This document shows, one piece after another, positions 25,472 through 35,100 of a DNA stretch of 64,000 nt. Within the stretch, counting starts at the first letter, position 1; each line of letters opens with the position of its first letter. The position numbers were made by a program, and so were the translations under genes. The DNA is from Candidatus Nitrospira kreftii. GTDB lineage: Bacteria; Nitrospirota; Nitrospiria; Nitrospirales; Nitrospiraceae. The notes beneath the pieces are model-generated. The model searched no databases, had not been told where the DNA came from, and saw only the letters and a program-made list of their open reading frames with translations. The stretch is from contig CP047423.1 in the NCBI GenBank assembly GCA_014058405.1, positions 2,501,777 through 2,565,776 on the forward strand, given 5' to 3'.

Positions 25472-25826
25472 CTAGAGTTTCTTAATCAGGTTTCGAAGCA
25501 TTCTTGTCTCATGATCAAGTTGTTCCACCAAGCGACGACCCTCAATCTGACCTAGATAGCCAAGGTCACCTGCAATCTCCACTTGAGTCTCCAGTTCAGC
25601 GCAAGAACCCAGAGCCATATAGAGAAACTGCCTGTACTCTTTGTTGTGAACTCTGTTGAACCCTTCCGCCACATTCGATGTAATGGAGACCGACGCTCTC
25701 CGCATCTGTGCCGTCAAGCCATACACCTCGTCCTTAGGAAAGAGGGCCGTTGCACGATAGACTCCCAGCACAATATCTTTTTCCCAGTTTCCAGACTTCC
25801 AGATCTCGAAAGTTTACAATCTTCAT
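25472..25826 (-). pseudogene. Four-helix-bundle protein gene with a homopolymer frameshift
   Basis: An ATG at 25826 starts MKIVNFRDLEVWKLGK, the classic N-terminus of the four-helix-bundle (TIGR02436/S23) family. After a run of five A (25778-25782 on this strand) the frame is lost. The rest continues one base out of frame as IVLGVYRATALFPKDEVYGL and on through A-S-V-S-I-T-S-N-V-A-E-G-F-N-R to RNLIKKL. Removing one A would restore a normal ~117-residue protein. It could be a real mutation or an assembly error. The downstream part alone could start at an internal ATG (25771) as 99 residues. It sits between cheR and cheD and is bracketed by family B arrays. Confidence 0.8.
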
Positions 25827-25855
25827 ACGCTTCACGAGCGACTCTTCACGTCTCC
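25827..25855. repeat. Family B heptad array at the cheR end
   Basis: The units ACGCTTC, ACGAGCG, ACTCTTC, ACGTCTC run without gaps from the ATG of the four-helix-bundle gene into the cheR 3' end. They oppose the array at 25427-25462, forming the other bracket. Confidence 0.7.
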
Positions 25856-26670
25856 TTCCAGTAAATCGTGGGAGCCACGGTCTTGAAGGGGTGCGTGACC
25901 CACTGCAGACTCTCGGAATGTCCGATGAACAAATGTCCTCCAGGCTTGAGATACCGATAGAACTTGTTGACGAGTTTTTCCTGCGTGGGACGGTCGAAAT
26001 AAATCATCACGTTTCGGCAAAAGATAAGATCCAGCGGACTCTTAATCGGATACTGGTCGTCCATCAAATTGAGTCGTCGAAATCGGATCATGGTGGTCAG
26101 ATGAGGCTTGACCTTCAGAAGGCATTCACTCGTCCCACGTCCGCGCAGGAAATGGCGTCTGACGATTTCAGGCGATACCTCACGGACCCGTTCCGCGTCA
26201 TAGACTCCCTCCGCAGCCTTGGCCAACACTCGGGTAGATAGATCGGTGGCCAGAATCTTGAAGTCCCACTCGCCCGGATCAGACACTCCGTCCTGCAATG
26301 TCATCGCGATGGTATAAGGCTCTTCCCCTGTCGAACAGGCAGAAGACCAGATCCGAATCCGTTTCTGCTGTGCCAGCTCGGGAAGAATCCGCTCACGCAG
26401 AAAATCAAAATGCTTCGGCTCTCTGAAAAAGTCGGTTTTATTCGTGGAGATCAGATCCAACATGCGAGTGAATTCCTCCTTCGAGGAATCAGTCGTAACC
26501 CGATCATAGTATTCGGCGAATGTCGCCAACCCGAGATCCCGGAGGCGCTTTGAAAGCCGAGAAGCTAGAAGAGTCTGTTTTTGATCGCCGAGCGAGATCC
26601 CGCTTTCGTCGTAGATGAGCTTGCGGAAACGAAGAAACTCATCAGATGTGATGCCATAGTCCATACTCAA
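25846..26670 (-). CDS. cheR: Chemoreceptor methyltransferase CheR
   Basis: A 274-residue SAM-dependent methyltransferase. The N-terminal helical CheR domain (L-L-A-S-R-L-S-K-R-L-R) is followed by T-N-K-T-D-F-F-R-E (76-84), the SAM-binding A-C-S-T-G-E-E-P-Y (111-119) and the D-L-I-F-C-R-N-V-M-I-Y-F-D active region. It methylates receptor glutamates, opposed by CheB. The last codons (YWKET) touch a family B repeat. The upstream 363 bases hold its likely promoter. Confidence 0.94.
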   Translation of the reverse strand: MSMDYGITSDEFLRFRKLIYDESGISLGDQKQTLLASRLSKRLRDLGLATFAEYYDRVTTDSSKEEFTRMLDLISTNKTDFFREPKHFDFLRERILPELAQQKRIRIWSSACSTGEEPYTIAMTLQDGVSDPGEWDFKILATDLSTRVLAKAAEGVYDAERVREVSPEIVRRHFLRGRGTSECLLKVKPHLTTMIRFRRLNLMDDQYPIKSPLDLIFCRNVMIYFDRPTQEKLVNKFYRYLKPGGHLFIGHSESLQWVTHPFKTVAPTIYWKET

Positions 26671-27033
26671 TCCATCCCGCGAGATCGGAGCGGCGGTTCG
26701 GTCTCCCTACTGACTACTGCTACTGCCGAGTCCTGGCTTTATCGGTTGGTTGGTATCGATTCTTGATGTTGAAACGACCTGTGAAATTTTGGACTTCTCC
26801 GAACGGCCGACATGGCCAAGGAGTATCGGAGAGCCTCACATATGGAAAGGCGGCCGCCGGTCTGAGCAGAACTCATAGGCAAGAAAGAAACAGCATATCA
26901 ATCACTTACATAGCAGCATCCTTTTGAAAGGAGGTCTTGGTGTATTCGTCCTCCATCGACATCACCTACAGGGCCTCCTGCTTCGTCCCGACCGCCACCG
27001 ATTCGACGACATGCGTGGACATCTCTGCCTCGT
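26671..27033. other. Intergenic stretch between the chemoreceptor end and cheR start
   Basis: 363 bases with no convincing gene. A GGAGG...CCTCC inverted pair flanks about 15 bases near 26934-26958 and could form a small hairpin. No heptad repeat is seen here, unlike most gaps nearby. The cheR promoter should lie in this stretch. Confidence 0.4.
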
Positions 27034-29790
27034 TCAGAACTCCTCAAACTCCTCACTCGTGCCGCGACGCTCCAGTCCATTGGCGACCGCTAGAGTCTTG
27101 ACCGGTTTCCCGGTCATCCGTGGACTCGAGGTTGTCCCAGCAGCCCGGACTGGCGGCATGGGCACGAGACGGGGACTATCGCGTTTTTTCCCCACACCAC
27201 TCAATTTCGTCGGCTCGCGTTCCGCAACCTTGAACACTTCAATTTGATGTTTTAATTCCTTGGCTTGGTCCTTCATGGATTGGCTGGCGCTGGTGGTTTC
27301 TTCCACGAGGGCAGCGTTGTGTTGCGTGGTTTCATCCATTTGCATGATTGCCTTGTTCACCTCATCGATACCACTCGCCTGCTCTTGCGAAGCCGCGCTG
27401 ATCTCAGCGATGATATCGCTGACGCGCTTGACCGAGGTGACGATCTCGTCCAGCGTCTTGCCGGATTGATCCACCAGCTCGGTCCCTTCACTCACCCGTT
27501 GAATCGACTCGTTGATCAAGTCCTTGATCTCTTTTGCCGCGGTCGCCGAACGCTGCGCCAGATTCCGCACTTCCGTCGCCACTACGGCAAACCCTCGCCC
27601 ATGTTCCCCCGCTCGCGCTGCTTCCACAGCCGCGTTCAAGGCCAAGAGGTTCGTCTGGAAGGCGATCTCGTCGATCACCGTGATGATGTCGGCGATCTTC
27701 TTGCTGCTCTGGTTGATCTCCCCCATCGCCTGAACCGCTCGAGCAGTCACGGAGCCACCCTTCTCGGCCACATCACGGGCCGCCGCGGCCAGCTGATTCG
27801 CCTGCTTGGCGTTGTCGGCGTTCTGTTTCACCGTGCTCGTCATCTCTTCCATCGACGCGGAGGTCTCTTCCAATGCTGAGGCCTGCTCGCTCGTCCGTTC
27901 TGCAAGATCTTCGTTTCCGTTCGTAATCTCTTCCGCCCCGGTCGAGACGCTATCGACCACCTCACGCACGGTCGAGATGGTCGTGGCAAGATTCTGAAGG
28001 GCCAGGTTTAAGCTGGTTTTCATTTGTTCGAATTCACCCTGATAGACGCCCGTCATATTCTTGGTGAGGTCATTAATTGCCAGGGCAGTGAGGACTCCCT
28101 GCGCCTCACGCAGCGGTTGCGTAACGGATTCCAACAACCGATTGACACCATCCGCTAGCTCCCGCGACGAGCCCGTAAACAAGTCGGTCTCCATCCGCTG
28201 CGATAGCTGTCCCACTGCTGCCGCCTTGATCAGCTGCTCTACCTCTACCAGAGCCTGTTTCTGCTCAGTGATGTTCGTGGCAAGCATGATGACCTTGAAG
28301 GGCCTCCCGACCTCGTCCATGACCGGTGTATAGCCGGCCTGAAACCATACTGTTTTCCCACTTTTGGCAAGAAATTTGTACTGGTTCGCATCATGCTCGC
28401 CGCGCTCCAATTTTTCCCAGAACACGCGATACTCAGGCGTGCCGCTGTACGCCGGATCGACGAAGGTATTGTGGTGTTTGCCGGTGAGTTCGTCCAAGCG
28501 GTAATCCATCGTCTTTAGGAAAAAGGCATTCGCCGTTTGGATGCGGCCCTTAAGATCAAACTCGATGGTCGCGTACGATTTATCGATCGCGTCGATAATC
28601 CCTTTCATGTTGTGGCGCGCAATTTCGTACTCCGTAATGTCGTATCGGACACCCAGATATTTTCGGGGTTTCCCATCCGGGCCCATAATTGGCTTGATCA
28701 CCGCATCGACATAGTAGGGAGTGCCGTCCTTGGCTCGGTTCTTGATGACACCACGAAAAATCTTCCCCTGACCGATCGTGTGCCACATCTGCTTGAAAAC
28801 CTCCTTGGGCATGTCCGCATGGCGCGTGATACTATGGGGCTTGCCGAGTAATTCTTCTCTAGAATACTTCGAGACCTCGACATATTTATCATTGGCGGTC
28901 AGAATGTCGCCCTTGAGGTTCGCCTCCGAGACGATGCTCGTCGTGTTCATGATCTCGACCCGGGCATTCATCTCCTCGATGGCTTCTTGCTGTTTGACCA
29001 TCGACTGCTCCAGCGCCTCTCCCATCTGATTGAAGGCCTGCGCCAACCGCCCCACCTCATCCTTTGTCGTGACCGTTGAGCGCGTGTTCAACTTCCCACT
29101 ACCGAGTTGCTGAGCCGCTTCCAGCACATCCAATAGGTTTGCGGTAATGCATCGAGCAATAAGCAACCCAAAGCCGATTCCCACGATGCTGGCGCCCAAG
29201 ACGAAGAGACCTAAGGTAAGAGTCATGCTCTGTGTCAAGTCATGGGTCGCTAGAAACGCATCCTTCGCTTGCATTTCATTTTCTCCGACCAGCCCCATGA
29301 TTGCGGCGGAGAGTGTTTGGAGTTTCGGCTCCAGTTCGTGTTCGTGAAGTTCAAATGCGGCATCCTTACTGAAGTTGTCGCTGAGCTGCACTACCTTTGC
29401 GCGAATGTCTTTGTAGCTCGACCACTCGGATTGAAATCGTTCAAAGTGCTTGCGCTCCGGTTCAGAAACAAGCAGAGGAGCATAGGACGGCACGAACTGC
29501 TCGATTTGCGCATCAAGACTGGCGATGTCTTTTACGAGTTGCGCCCTGGTGGCGCTGTCTTGGACAAGGATATGCGACAGTATCAGGGCATCCATTCGTT
29601 GTGTACGGTCGCGCAAGTCGCCAAGCAGCATAATCGAGATCACATTCGTCTTATAAATAAATTCGCTTTGCTCACCCAGCACACTCATTCCCTTGATCGA
29701 AAGTCCCGTCGTGATGGTCATGATCACCACGAACAGGCCGATGTTGATCATCAGCTTGGTCTTGGTGCTGAGGTCCTTGATTCTGTTCAT
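27034..29790 (-). CDS. Methyl-accepting chemotaxis protein with two PAS domains
   Basis: A 918-residue receptor. Membrane helix 1 (about residues 14-36) is followed by a periplasmic four-helix-bundle ligand domain and helix 2 (about 188-212). After this come HAMP, two PAS domains (about 285-395 and 400-510), a second HAMP-like segment and an MCP signalling domain with the hairpin [22 protein letters not shown]. The second PAS and the signalling half are highly similar to the soluble receptor at 37921. The C-terminus is E-E-F-E-E-F, resembling a CheR/CheB tether pentapeptide. The PAS domains hint at redox or energy taxis. Confidence 0.93.
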   Translation of the reverse strand: MNRIKDLSTKTKLMINIGLFVVIMTITTGLSIKGMSVLGEQSEFIYKTNVISIMLLGDLRDRTQRMDALILSHILVQDSATRAQLVKDIASLDAQIEQFVPSYAPLLVSEPERKHFERFQSEWSSYKDIRAKVVQLSDNFSKDAAFELHEHELEPKLQTLSAAIMGLVGENEMQAKDAFLATHDLTQSMTLTLGLFVLGASIVGIGFGLLIARCITANLLDVLEAAQQLGSGKLNTRSTVTTKDEVGRLAQAFNQMGEALEQSMVKQQEAIEEMNARVEIMNTTSIVSEANLKGDILTANDKYVEVSKYSREELLGKPHSITRHADMPKEVFKQMWHTIGQGKIFRGVIKNRAKDGTPYYVDAVIKPIMGPDGKPRKYLGVRYDITEYEIARHNMKGIIDAIDKSYATIEFDLKGRIQTANAFFLKTMDYRLDELTGKHHNTFVDPAYSGTPEYRVFWEKLERGEHDANQYKFLAKSGKTVWFQAGYTPVMDEVGRPFKVIMLATNITEQKQALVEVEQLIKAAAVGQLSQRMETDLFTGSSRELADGVNRLLESVTQPLREAQGVLTALAINDLTKNMTGVYQGEFEQMKTSLNLALQNLATTISTVREVVDSVSTGAEEITNGNEDLAERTSEQASALEETSASMEEMTSTVKQNADNAKQANQLAAAARDVAEKGGSVTARAVQAMGEINQSSKKIADIITVIDEIAFQTNLLALNAAVEAARAGEHGRGFAVVATEVRNLAQRSATAAKEIKDLINESIQRVSEGTELVDQSGKTLDEIVTSVKRVSDIIAEISAASQEQASGIDEVNKAIMQMDETTQHNAALVEETTSASQSMKDQAKELKHQIEVFKVAEREPTKLSGVGKKRDSPRLVPMPPVRAAGTTSSPRMTGKPVKTLAVANGLERRGTSEEFEEF

Positions 29791-30103
29791 CCTGCCCCCC
29801 TGCTATCTGGAAAGATCGCCAATAGAAGGAAGTTCATCAATATAAAAGGCGCATCCGAAAGGCTCAGATGCGAGCACTTCCGAGTGCGCCTTCTACTGAC
29901 AGGTCTCTCTCCTGCCCGCCCAGGCGATCGGGCCTGACGCCCGACCTATACGTGTTGACGTGCTATAGACCTATCGGATGAGAATAGAAAATCTTGAGCG
30001 TCGGCGGGGGGAACGGGAGGTTACAAGTTTCAGGTTTCGAGTTTCATGTTGTCGGAAAACTGGAAACTTTGAACTTGAAACATGAAACCTGAAACCCAAA
30101 TGT
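29791..30103. repeat. Intergenic stretch holding a family A heptad inverted repeat (30022-30096)
   Basis: The first 230 bases show no gene and probably carry the receptor promoter. From about 30022 the left arm CAAGTTTCAGGTTTCGAGTT and the right arm GAAACATGAAACCTGAAAC (30078-30096) form a family A inverted repeat. The insertion sequence at 30104 starts eight bases after the arm. Confidence 0.65.
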
Positions 30104-31408
30104 GGCGCTTCCGGGTTTAGCATGGGTACAGATCGAGACCGCCGCAGTGGAAGTAGATGGCTGTCTTGAAGTTCTCGGTGTTGCGGCAGCCGCAGGCCAT
30201 GCTCTTAATCTTCTGAATCTGGCTATTGAGTCCTTCGCTCATTGCGTTGGTGACCGGATGCTGGTAATAGGTCAGGATGTTGTCGATGTGTCGACGAATC
30301 GTCTCGGCCGCTTTGCGAATCGGCTTCAGCTGACAGTGTGTCGCCCAGAAGTACCACCGCCTCCAGAATTTCAAGCCTGATGCGGGGTAGACATAGTGCC
30401 ACAGACGGCGCAAGGCCTCTTTGATGGCCCACGCCCGCCCGACTTTCAACTCCTGGCGCTTCAGTACCGCAAACTCGTCACGCCGCCGTTCCGGCACGTT
30501 CTCCCGACTGTACAGCCAGAGGTACCGGCTGCCCTTGAGCGTCTCGTCGCCTGACGCCATCAGCTCCCGATGCTCCTGCTTGCGGACCGTGTCCACCGCT
30601 TTCCCAACATGCCCCATGATATGGAAGCGGTCGAAGACGATCTTCTCGGCGGCCTCAGGCACCCGCGCTTGGGTCGCCAGGATATAGGGGGCCCACATAT
30701 CCATCGCCACCGCCTCGATCCCGCCGAGTTGCTCCTGCGTCAGCCCCGCGTAGTAGCCGTCCAGGCTCTCCTGCCTCCGACCTTCGGCAATATGCTCCAC
30801 GGTCCCCGCGTCTAAGTCGCAGACCAGCGTCAAATACTTGTGCCCCTTGGCCACCGCCTTCTCATCGACTCCGATTTGCCGCACCATCTTTGGAGCTTTG
30901 CGCTGCCGCCCTCGCTTGACCGCACGCGCCATGATGCCCCAGGCCTCATCCCAGCTGACCCGCAAGATCTTCGTAGCTCCCGTCACGTCGCATTGCCCCA
31001 GCACATCGATGGCCAGGCGCTCGAACAGGAGCGTGAACCGCGACCGCGGTTCCGCCCATGGCACCACCACCTGCACCGCACCATGCTCGCCGCAGGCCAC
31101 GCGAGGGATACGCGCGTGCAGGTAGGTCTGGAATTGACAACTGTCCAAGTGGCGCCAGGTCCGTGCTTCGGCGTGGTCGTAGAGTGGCAACGCCTTCGCG
31201 CAGTGCGGGCACACCCACGCCGCATCCTCCGAATGCTCGGCCCACACGTCCACGCGTTGTCCTGCCACGTCCAAACTCACGCGACTCACGGTCCACGGCG
31301 ACTGCAGGCCCAACAGATACTGATAGAGCGCGGTGTCTTGCATGACGGCCTCCTTGTAAGGCCACCATGCTACCCCGTCACCCTACCCACGGGAAACCCG
31401 GAAGCGCC
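30104..31408 (-). mobile_element. Complete ISL3-family-like insertion sequence, 1305 bp, with 8-bp target duplication
   Basis: The ends are inverted: GGCGCTTCCGGGTTT at 30104-30118 and its complement at 31394-31408, with further matches inward (a G-G-G-T-A block). Direct 8-bp duplications CCAAATGT flank it (30096-30103 and 31409-31416), the length expected of ISL3 family elements. It carries one transposase gene spanning nearly the full length and no passenger. The intact frame, exact ends and perfect duplication imply recent insertion. It landed between a family A repeat and the stop codon of the response regulator gene (31419), without damaging the regulator. Confidence 0.92.
30117..31343 (-). 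CDS. ISL3-family transposase
   Basis: A 408-residue DDE transposase. An N-terminal zinc-finger region (W-V-C-P-H-C-A-K through the second Cys pair) precedes a helical DNA-binding part. The catalytic domain contains I-G-V-D-E-K-A-V-A-K-G and V-A-M-D-M-W-A-P-Y, and the end has N-A-M-S-E-G-L-N-S-Q-I-Q. It resembles the ISL3 transposase family in length and motif order. It is likely functional. The stop codon lies inside the left inverted repeat. Confidence 0.93.
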   Translation of the reverse strand: MQDTALYQYLLGLQSPWTVSRVSLDVAGQRVDVWAEHSEDAAWVCPHCAKALPLYDHAEARTWRHLDSCQFQTYLHARIPRVACGEHGAVQVVVPWAEPRSRFTLLFERLAIDVLGQCDVTGATKILRVSWDEAWGIMARAVKRGRQRKAPKMVRQIGVDEKAVAKGHKYLTLVCDLDAGTVEHIAEGRRQESLDGYYAGLTQEQLGGIEAVAMDMWAPYILATQARVPEAAEKIVFDRFHIMGHVGKAVDTVRKQEHRELMASGDETLKGSRYLWLYSRENVPERRRDEFAVLKRQELKVGRAWAIKEALRRLWHYVYPASGLKFWRRWYFWATHCQLKPIRKAAETIRRHIDNILTYYQHPVTNAMSEGLNSQIQKIKSMACGCRNTENFKTAIYFHCGGLDLYPC

Positions 31409-31418
31409 CCAAATGTTT

Positions 31419-32177
31419 TCAGATATCTTCGCGGAGCACCTGTTCAATCTTGTGTCGAAGAAGCCCCAGATCTTTCGACTGAAACGAAGACTTCGTTTTC
31501 TCCAGCACCTCGACCGTGCTCTGCAGTGCCTCTTGATATGCCGTAAGCCGTGGACATTGCATCATGCGGCAGACATCCGTCGGTTTCTCGACACTCCCTT
31601 TCGCTTGGCTTGTCATGACAGACCGAATCCCAGCGGACAACAGAGCCATATTTCCGACACTCTGAGAGAGGAATGCTTCGAGCGACCAAGCGAGATTCGT
31701 CTGGTTTGCCATGGTTCCTGCTCGATTCATGATCTCCCGCACATGATCGACCGAAGTCCCTTGGCGATCGACTTCGTCTCGGGCCACTTCGGTCATGCGC
31801 AAGTACCGGGCCTTTTCGACAGCTTGATTCACCGATCGGAGTAATTCCAACCAATCAACCGGCTTGAGGAGATAATCAGAGAACGCAAACCGGAGCGCCT
31901 CAACCGCTGTTTGAACTGAAGGATAGCCGGTCACCAGCACGATCGAAAGAGTGGGAAAACGGGCCCGCACATCCCGAAGAAATTCGAACTCCATGTTGCC
32001 GGGCATACGGATATCGGAAATAAGCGCATCATGCTGGCTCGTCAACAGCCGACTCGCTTCCTCTGAATCCTTCGCGCAATCACAGTGATAGCCTTCCTGC
32101 TCCAACAACTTCGCAGTGGCGCTGCGGAAGGTATCTTCATCGTCGGCAAGCAGGATCCGTGATGACTCAGTGTTCAT
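31419..32177 (-). CDS. Response regulator with C-terminal helical domain of unknown type
   Basis: The start is set at ATG 32177 (MNTESSRILLADDE), which overlaps the end of the kinase gene by 11 bases; a longer frame from 32291 is unlikely because it lies fully inside the kinase. The receiver domain (about 5-122) has Asp55 (L-I-S-D-I-R-M-P) and Lys in L-L-K-P-V-D-W. The remaining ~130 residues are helical and lack a recognisable DNA-binding or enzymatic domain. It is the evident partner of the multi-PAS kinase upstream. An IS element is inserted two bases after its stop codon. Confidence 0.87.
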   Translation of the reverse strand: MNTESSRILLADDEDTFRSATAKLLEQEGYHCDCAKDSEEASRLLTSQHDALISDIRMPGNMEFEFLRDVRARFPTLSIVLVTGYPSVQTAVEALRFAFSDYLLKPVDWLELLRSVNQAVEKARYLRMTEVARDEVDRQGTSVDHVREIMNRAGTMANQTNLAWSLEAFLSQSVGNMALLSAGIRSVMTSQAKGSVEKPTDVCRMMQCPRLTAYQEALQSTVEVLEKTKSSFQSKDLGLLRHKIEQVLREDI

Positions 32178-35100
32178 GGGATAGAACCTCCTTGATAATG
32201 CTCTCCTGGACTGCTGAACGGTCATGAGGTATGGGTTGCGGCAGCACGATGGAAAACGTTGATCCACGTTGAGGTTGTGTCTGGACCGCAATTCTCCCGC
32301 CCATCGCCATCACGAGACTCTGGGAAACAGAGAGTCCCAGCCCCATCCCCTTCTGGTCTTTTTCGGTTTTGGTCGTAAAGAACGGGTCGAAGATATGTGG
32401 TAACAGTTCTGGCGCAATCCCGCTTCCCTCATCGGACACGTTGATCGTGACGATATCGTCTTCCTCCTCGACGCTCAGCCTGATCGTTCCCCCCTGACGC
32501 GACGAATCAATGGCGTTTTGCATCAAATTCACCAGTACTTGAAATAGATCGCTCGGGGACACCTCGAGTGTCATCGTCGGGCGCGACAGAGTCGCGACGA
32601 ACGTTATCTCTCGCTGCAACAACTGCTTGGCAAAGAGCGCGTCCAGGTCACGGAGGAGCAGCTGCAGATGAACGGGTTCTACTCTGCTGGGTTCGTTACG
32701 ATACAACTGATACATATTCCGCACGATAGTGGCCACCCGGGAGATTTCCCGATCGATCATTCCGACGAATTCATAGTGGGGATGAGCCTGGTCCACGGCT
32801 TGCTTGACGAGGATGAAAGCATTCCGGATGCCAGCAATCGGATTATTGATCTCGTGAGCGACCGCGGCGGCCATCTGACCGACGGCAGCGAGTTTTTCTG
32901 TCTGTGCTCGTTGTGATTCCAGCTTGGCGATTTCAGCTGTTCGTTCCGCGACCTGGCGCTCGAGTTCTTCCAGATGGCGCGCCTTTTCCTCTTCGAGCTG
33001 CTTGCGCACGGTGATGTCGCGGCCGGCCACGAGTCGGACCTCCTTCCCGCGATGGCAACAGGGTCTGATCACAATCTCACCGGGAAACGTTGAGCCGTCT
33101 TTACGGCGACCGATGGCTTCATACGGTCCAGTCACGCCGTTCCGCATATTGGACAGGACCAGATCCCGAGATTCATCGGCAACGAGGTCAAAGATAGATC
33201 GGCCGACGAGTTCGCCCGGTTCATATCCGAATATTCGTTCCAAACCGGCATTCACCTCAAGCAAGATACCCTGATCATGAACGGCGATGCCGTCGAACGT
33301 GGCTTCCGTCAATAGCTTGTATCGGAGCTTGCTCTCAAGTACGGCCTCTTCCGCCTGCTTGCGCTCGGTAATATCGCGGACGATGGCATAGTCAAGTTCC
33401 TGTCCGTTGTGTTCGAGATAGTTCGCGACCACCTCCACTGGATAAATCTCTCCGGACTTACTACGATGCCTGGTTTCAATGAAGAGCTGACCGTCAGACC
33501 TCAGCTTGTCCCACATCTCGTCCCATACCGTCGATGGAAAATCTAAATCAATGTCCGTCATCGACAGCGTCAGAAGTTCTCCCTTGGTATAGCCTAGTCG
33601 AGCGCAGGCGGACTCATTGACGTCGATAACGTATCCGTTCGAATCAATGACAAAGATCTGGTCGGCGGCATGATCGAACGCATACTGGGTTCGTTGTAGC
33701 CGGTCTTCCACCCGTTTTCGTTGGACAATCTCTTCTTCGAGGGCGTGATTGGCTGTGGCCAACTGCTTTGTCCGTTCCGTGACCCGCTGCTCAAGTTCCG
33801 CATGAGCTTTCCAGATCGCCTCTTCAGCTTGTCTGCGTTCCGTCACATCGGAAATGCTACCAACCATGCGCACCGGACGACCGGACGCATCCCACACTGC
33901 CTGGCCTCGATCCCGGAACCAGCGGTAACTCCCATCCTGTATCCTCACCCGTATTTCGACATCGTAGGGCTCATGCGTGTCGAGATGATGCCGCGTCGCT
34001 TGGTGTACCCACTCGGCATCATCTGGATGTACCAGCGAAATCCACGTGTCATAGGTGGGGATGAAGGCGCTGCGCTCAAGCCCGATAAGTTCAAGGTGGC
34101 GGTCGGACCAATACTGTTCTCCTGTCAGAATATTCCAATCCCAGATCCCGTCGTTGCTGGCTCTCACAGCTAATTCAAACCGTTCTTGACTTGCGCGTAA
34201 CGCTTCGTCTACCCGCTTCCGTTCGGTAATGTCCTCGTATACGCCCAGCACACCGATCACACACTCCCGCTCATCACGCAACGGCACTTTAGACGTTCGC
34301 AACCAAATCAGCTTGCCGTCCTGCGTGGTTCCCGGTTCCTCGAAATCTAGTTTGGCACAACCGGATTCCATTACCTGACGATCATCGGCCTGGTATATTG
34401 CCGCCTGTTTATGCCATATCAGATCATCATCGGTCTTGCCCACAATCTCCTGAACATCAGCACACCCCGCATCAAGAGCAAAATTCTGATTACATCCGAG
34501 AAAGCGCGATTCGCGATCTTTCCAGAATACACGGATCGGAGTGGTGTGCAGCACAGACTGCAAAAGCGTCAAGGAGCGATGCGCCGCCTCTTCCACCTCT
34601 TTGCGTTTGCTGATGTCACGGACAAAGGCGCAGTGGAACTCGTGACCGCCATAGGCCAGGAACGCCACTCGAATATCGATGGGAATCCACCGCCCCTCTT
34701 TCGTCAGATGGCCCGTCTCCAGAGACATCACCTTCTTGTCTCTCACCTCCGCCCACCACCCAGGCCATACCTCCGCCGGAAAGTCCGGATTCAGATCATG
34801 GACCGTCATGCGCAAGAATTCCTCTTTGGTATAGCCCAGCATCGCACTCGCCGCGTCGTTGGTATACAAAATTCTCGCTTGATGATCGATCCAGTAGACT
34901 GCATCCACCGCTTGATCCATGGCAAACTGTGTGCGCAGGAGGCTCTCCTGCACCCGCTTCCGCTCACTGATGTCAATCGCCATACCACCCAGCAATTCAC
35001 GCCGTGCCACGTCGAGGGGGAATTTACTGACGAGCCAATGCTGGAGCGTGCCGTCTGAAGTCGGCAGAGCTTCTTCACTCTCAAGAGTCTGACCCGATGC

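Noticed and set aside
30840..31844. 334-codon plus-strand open frame crossing the IS end
   Set aside because: It is antisense to the transposase and the response regulator and crosses the insertion boundary, so it is a chance frame in GC-rich DNA.
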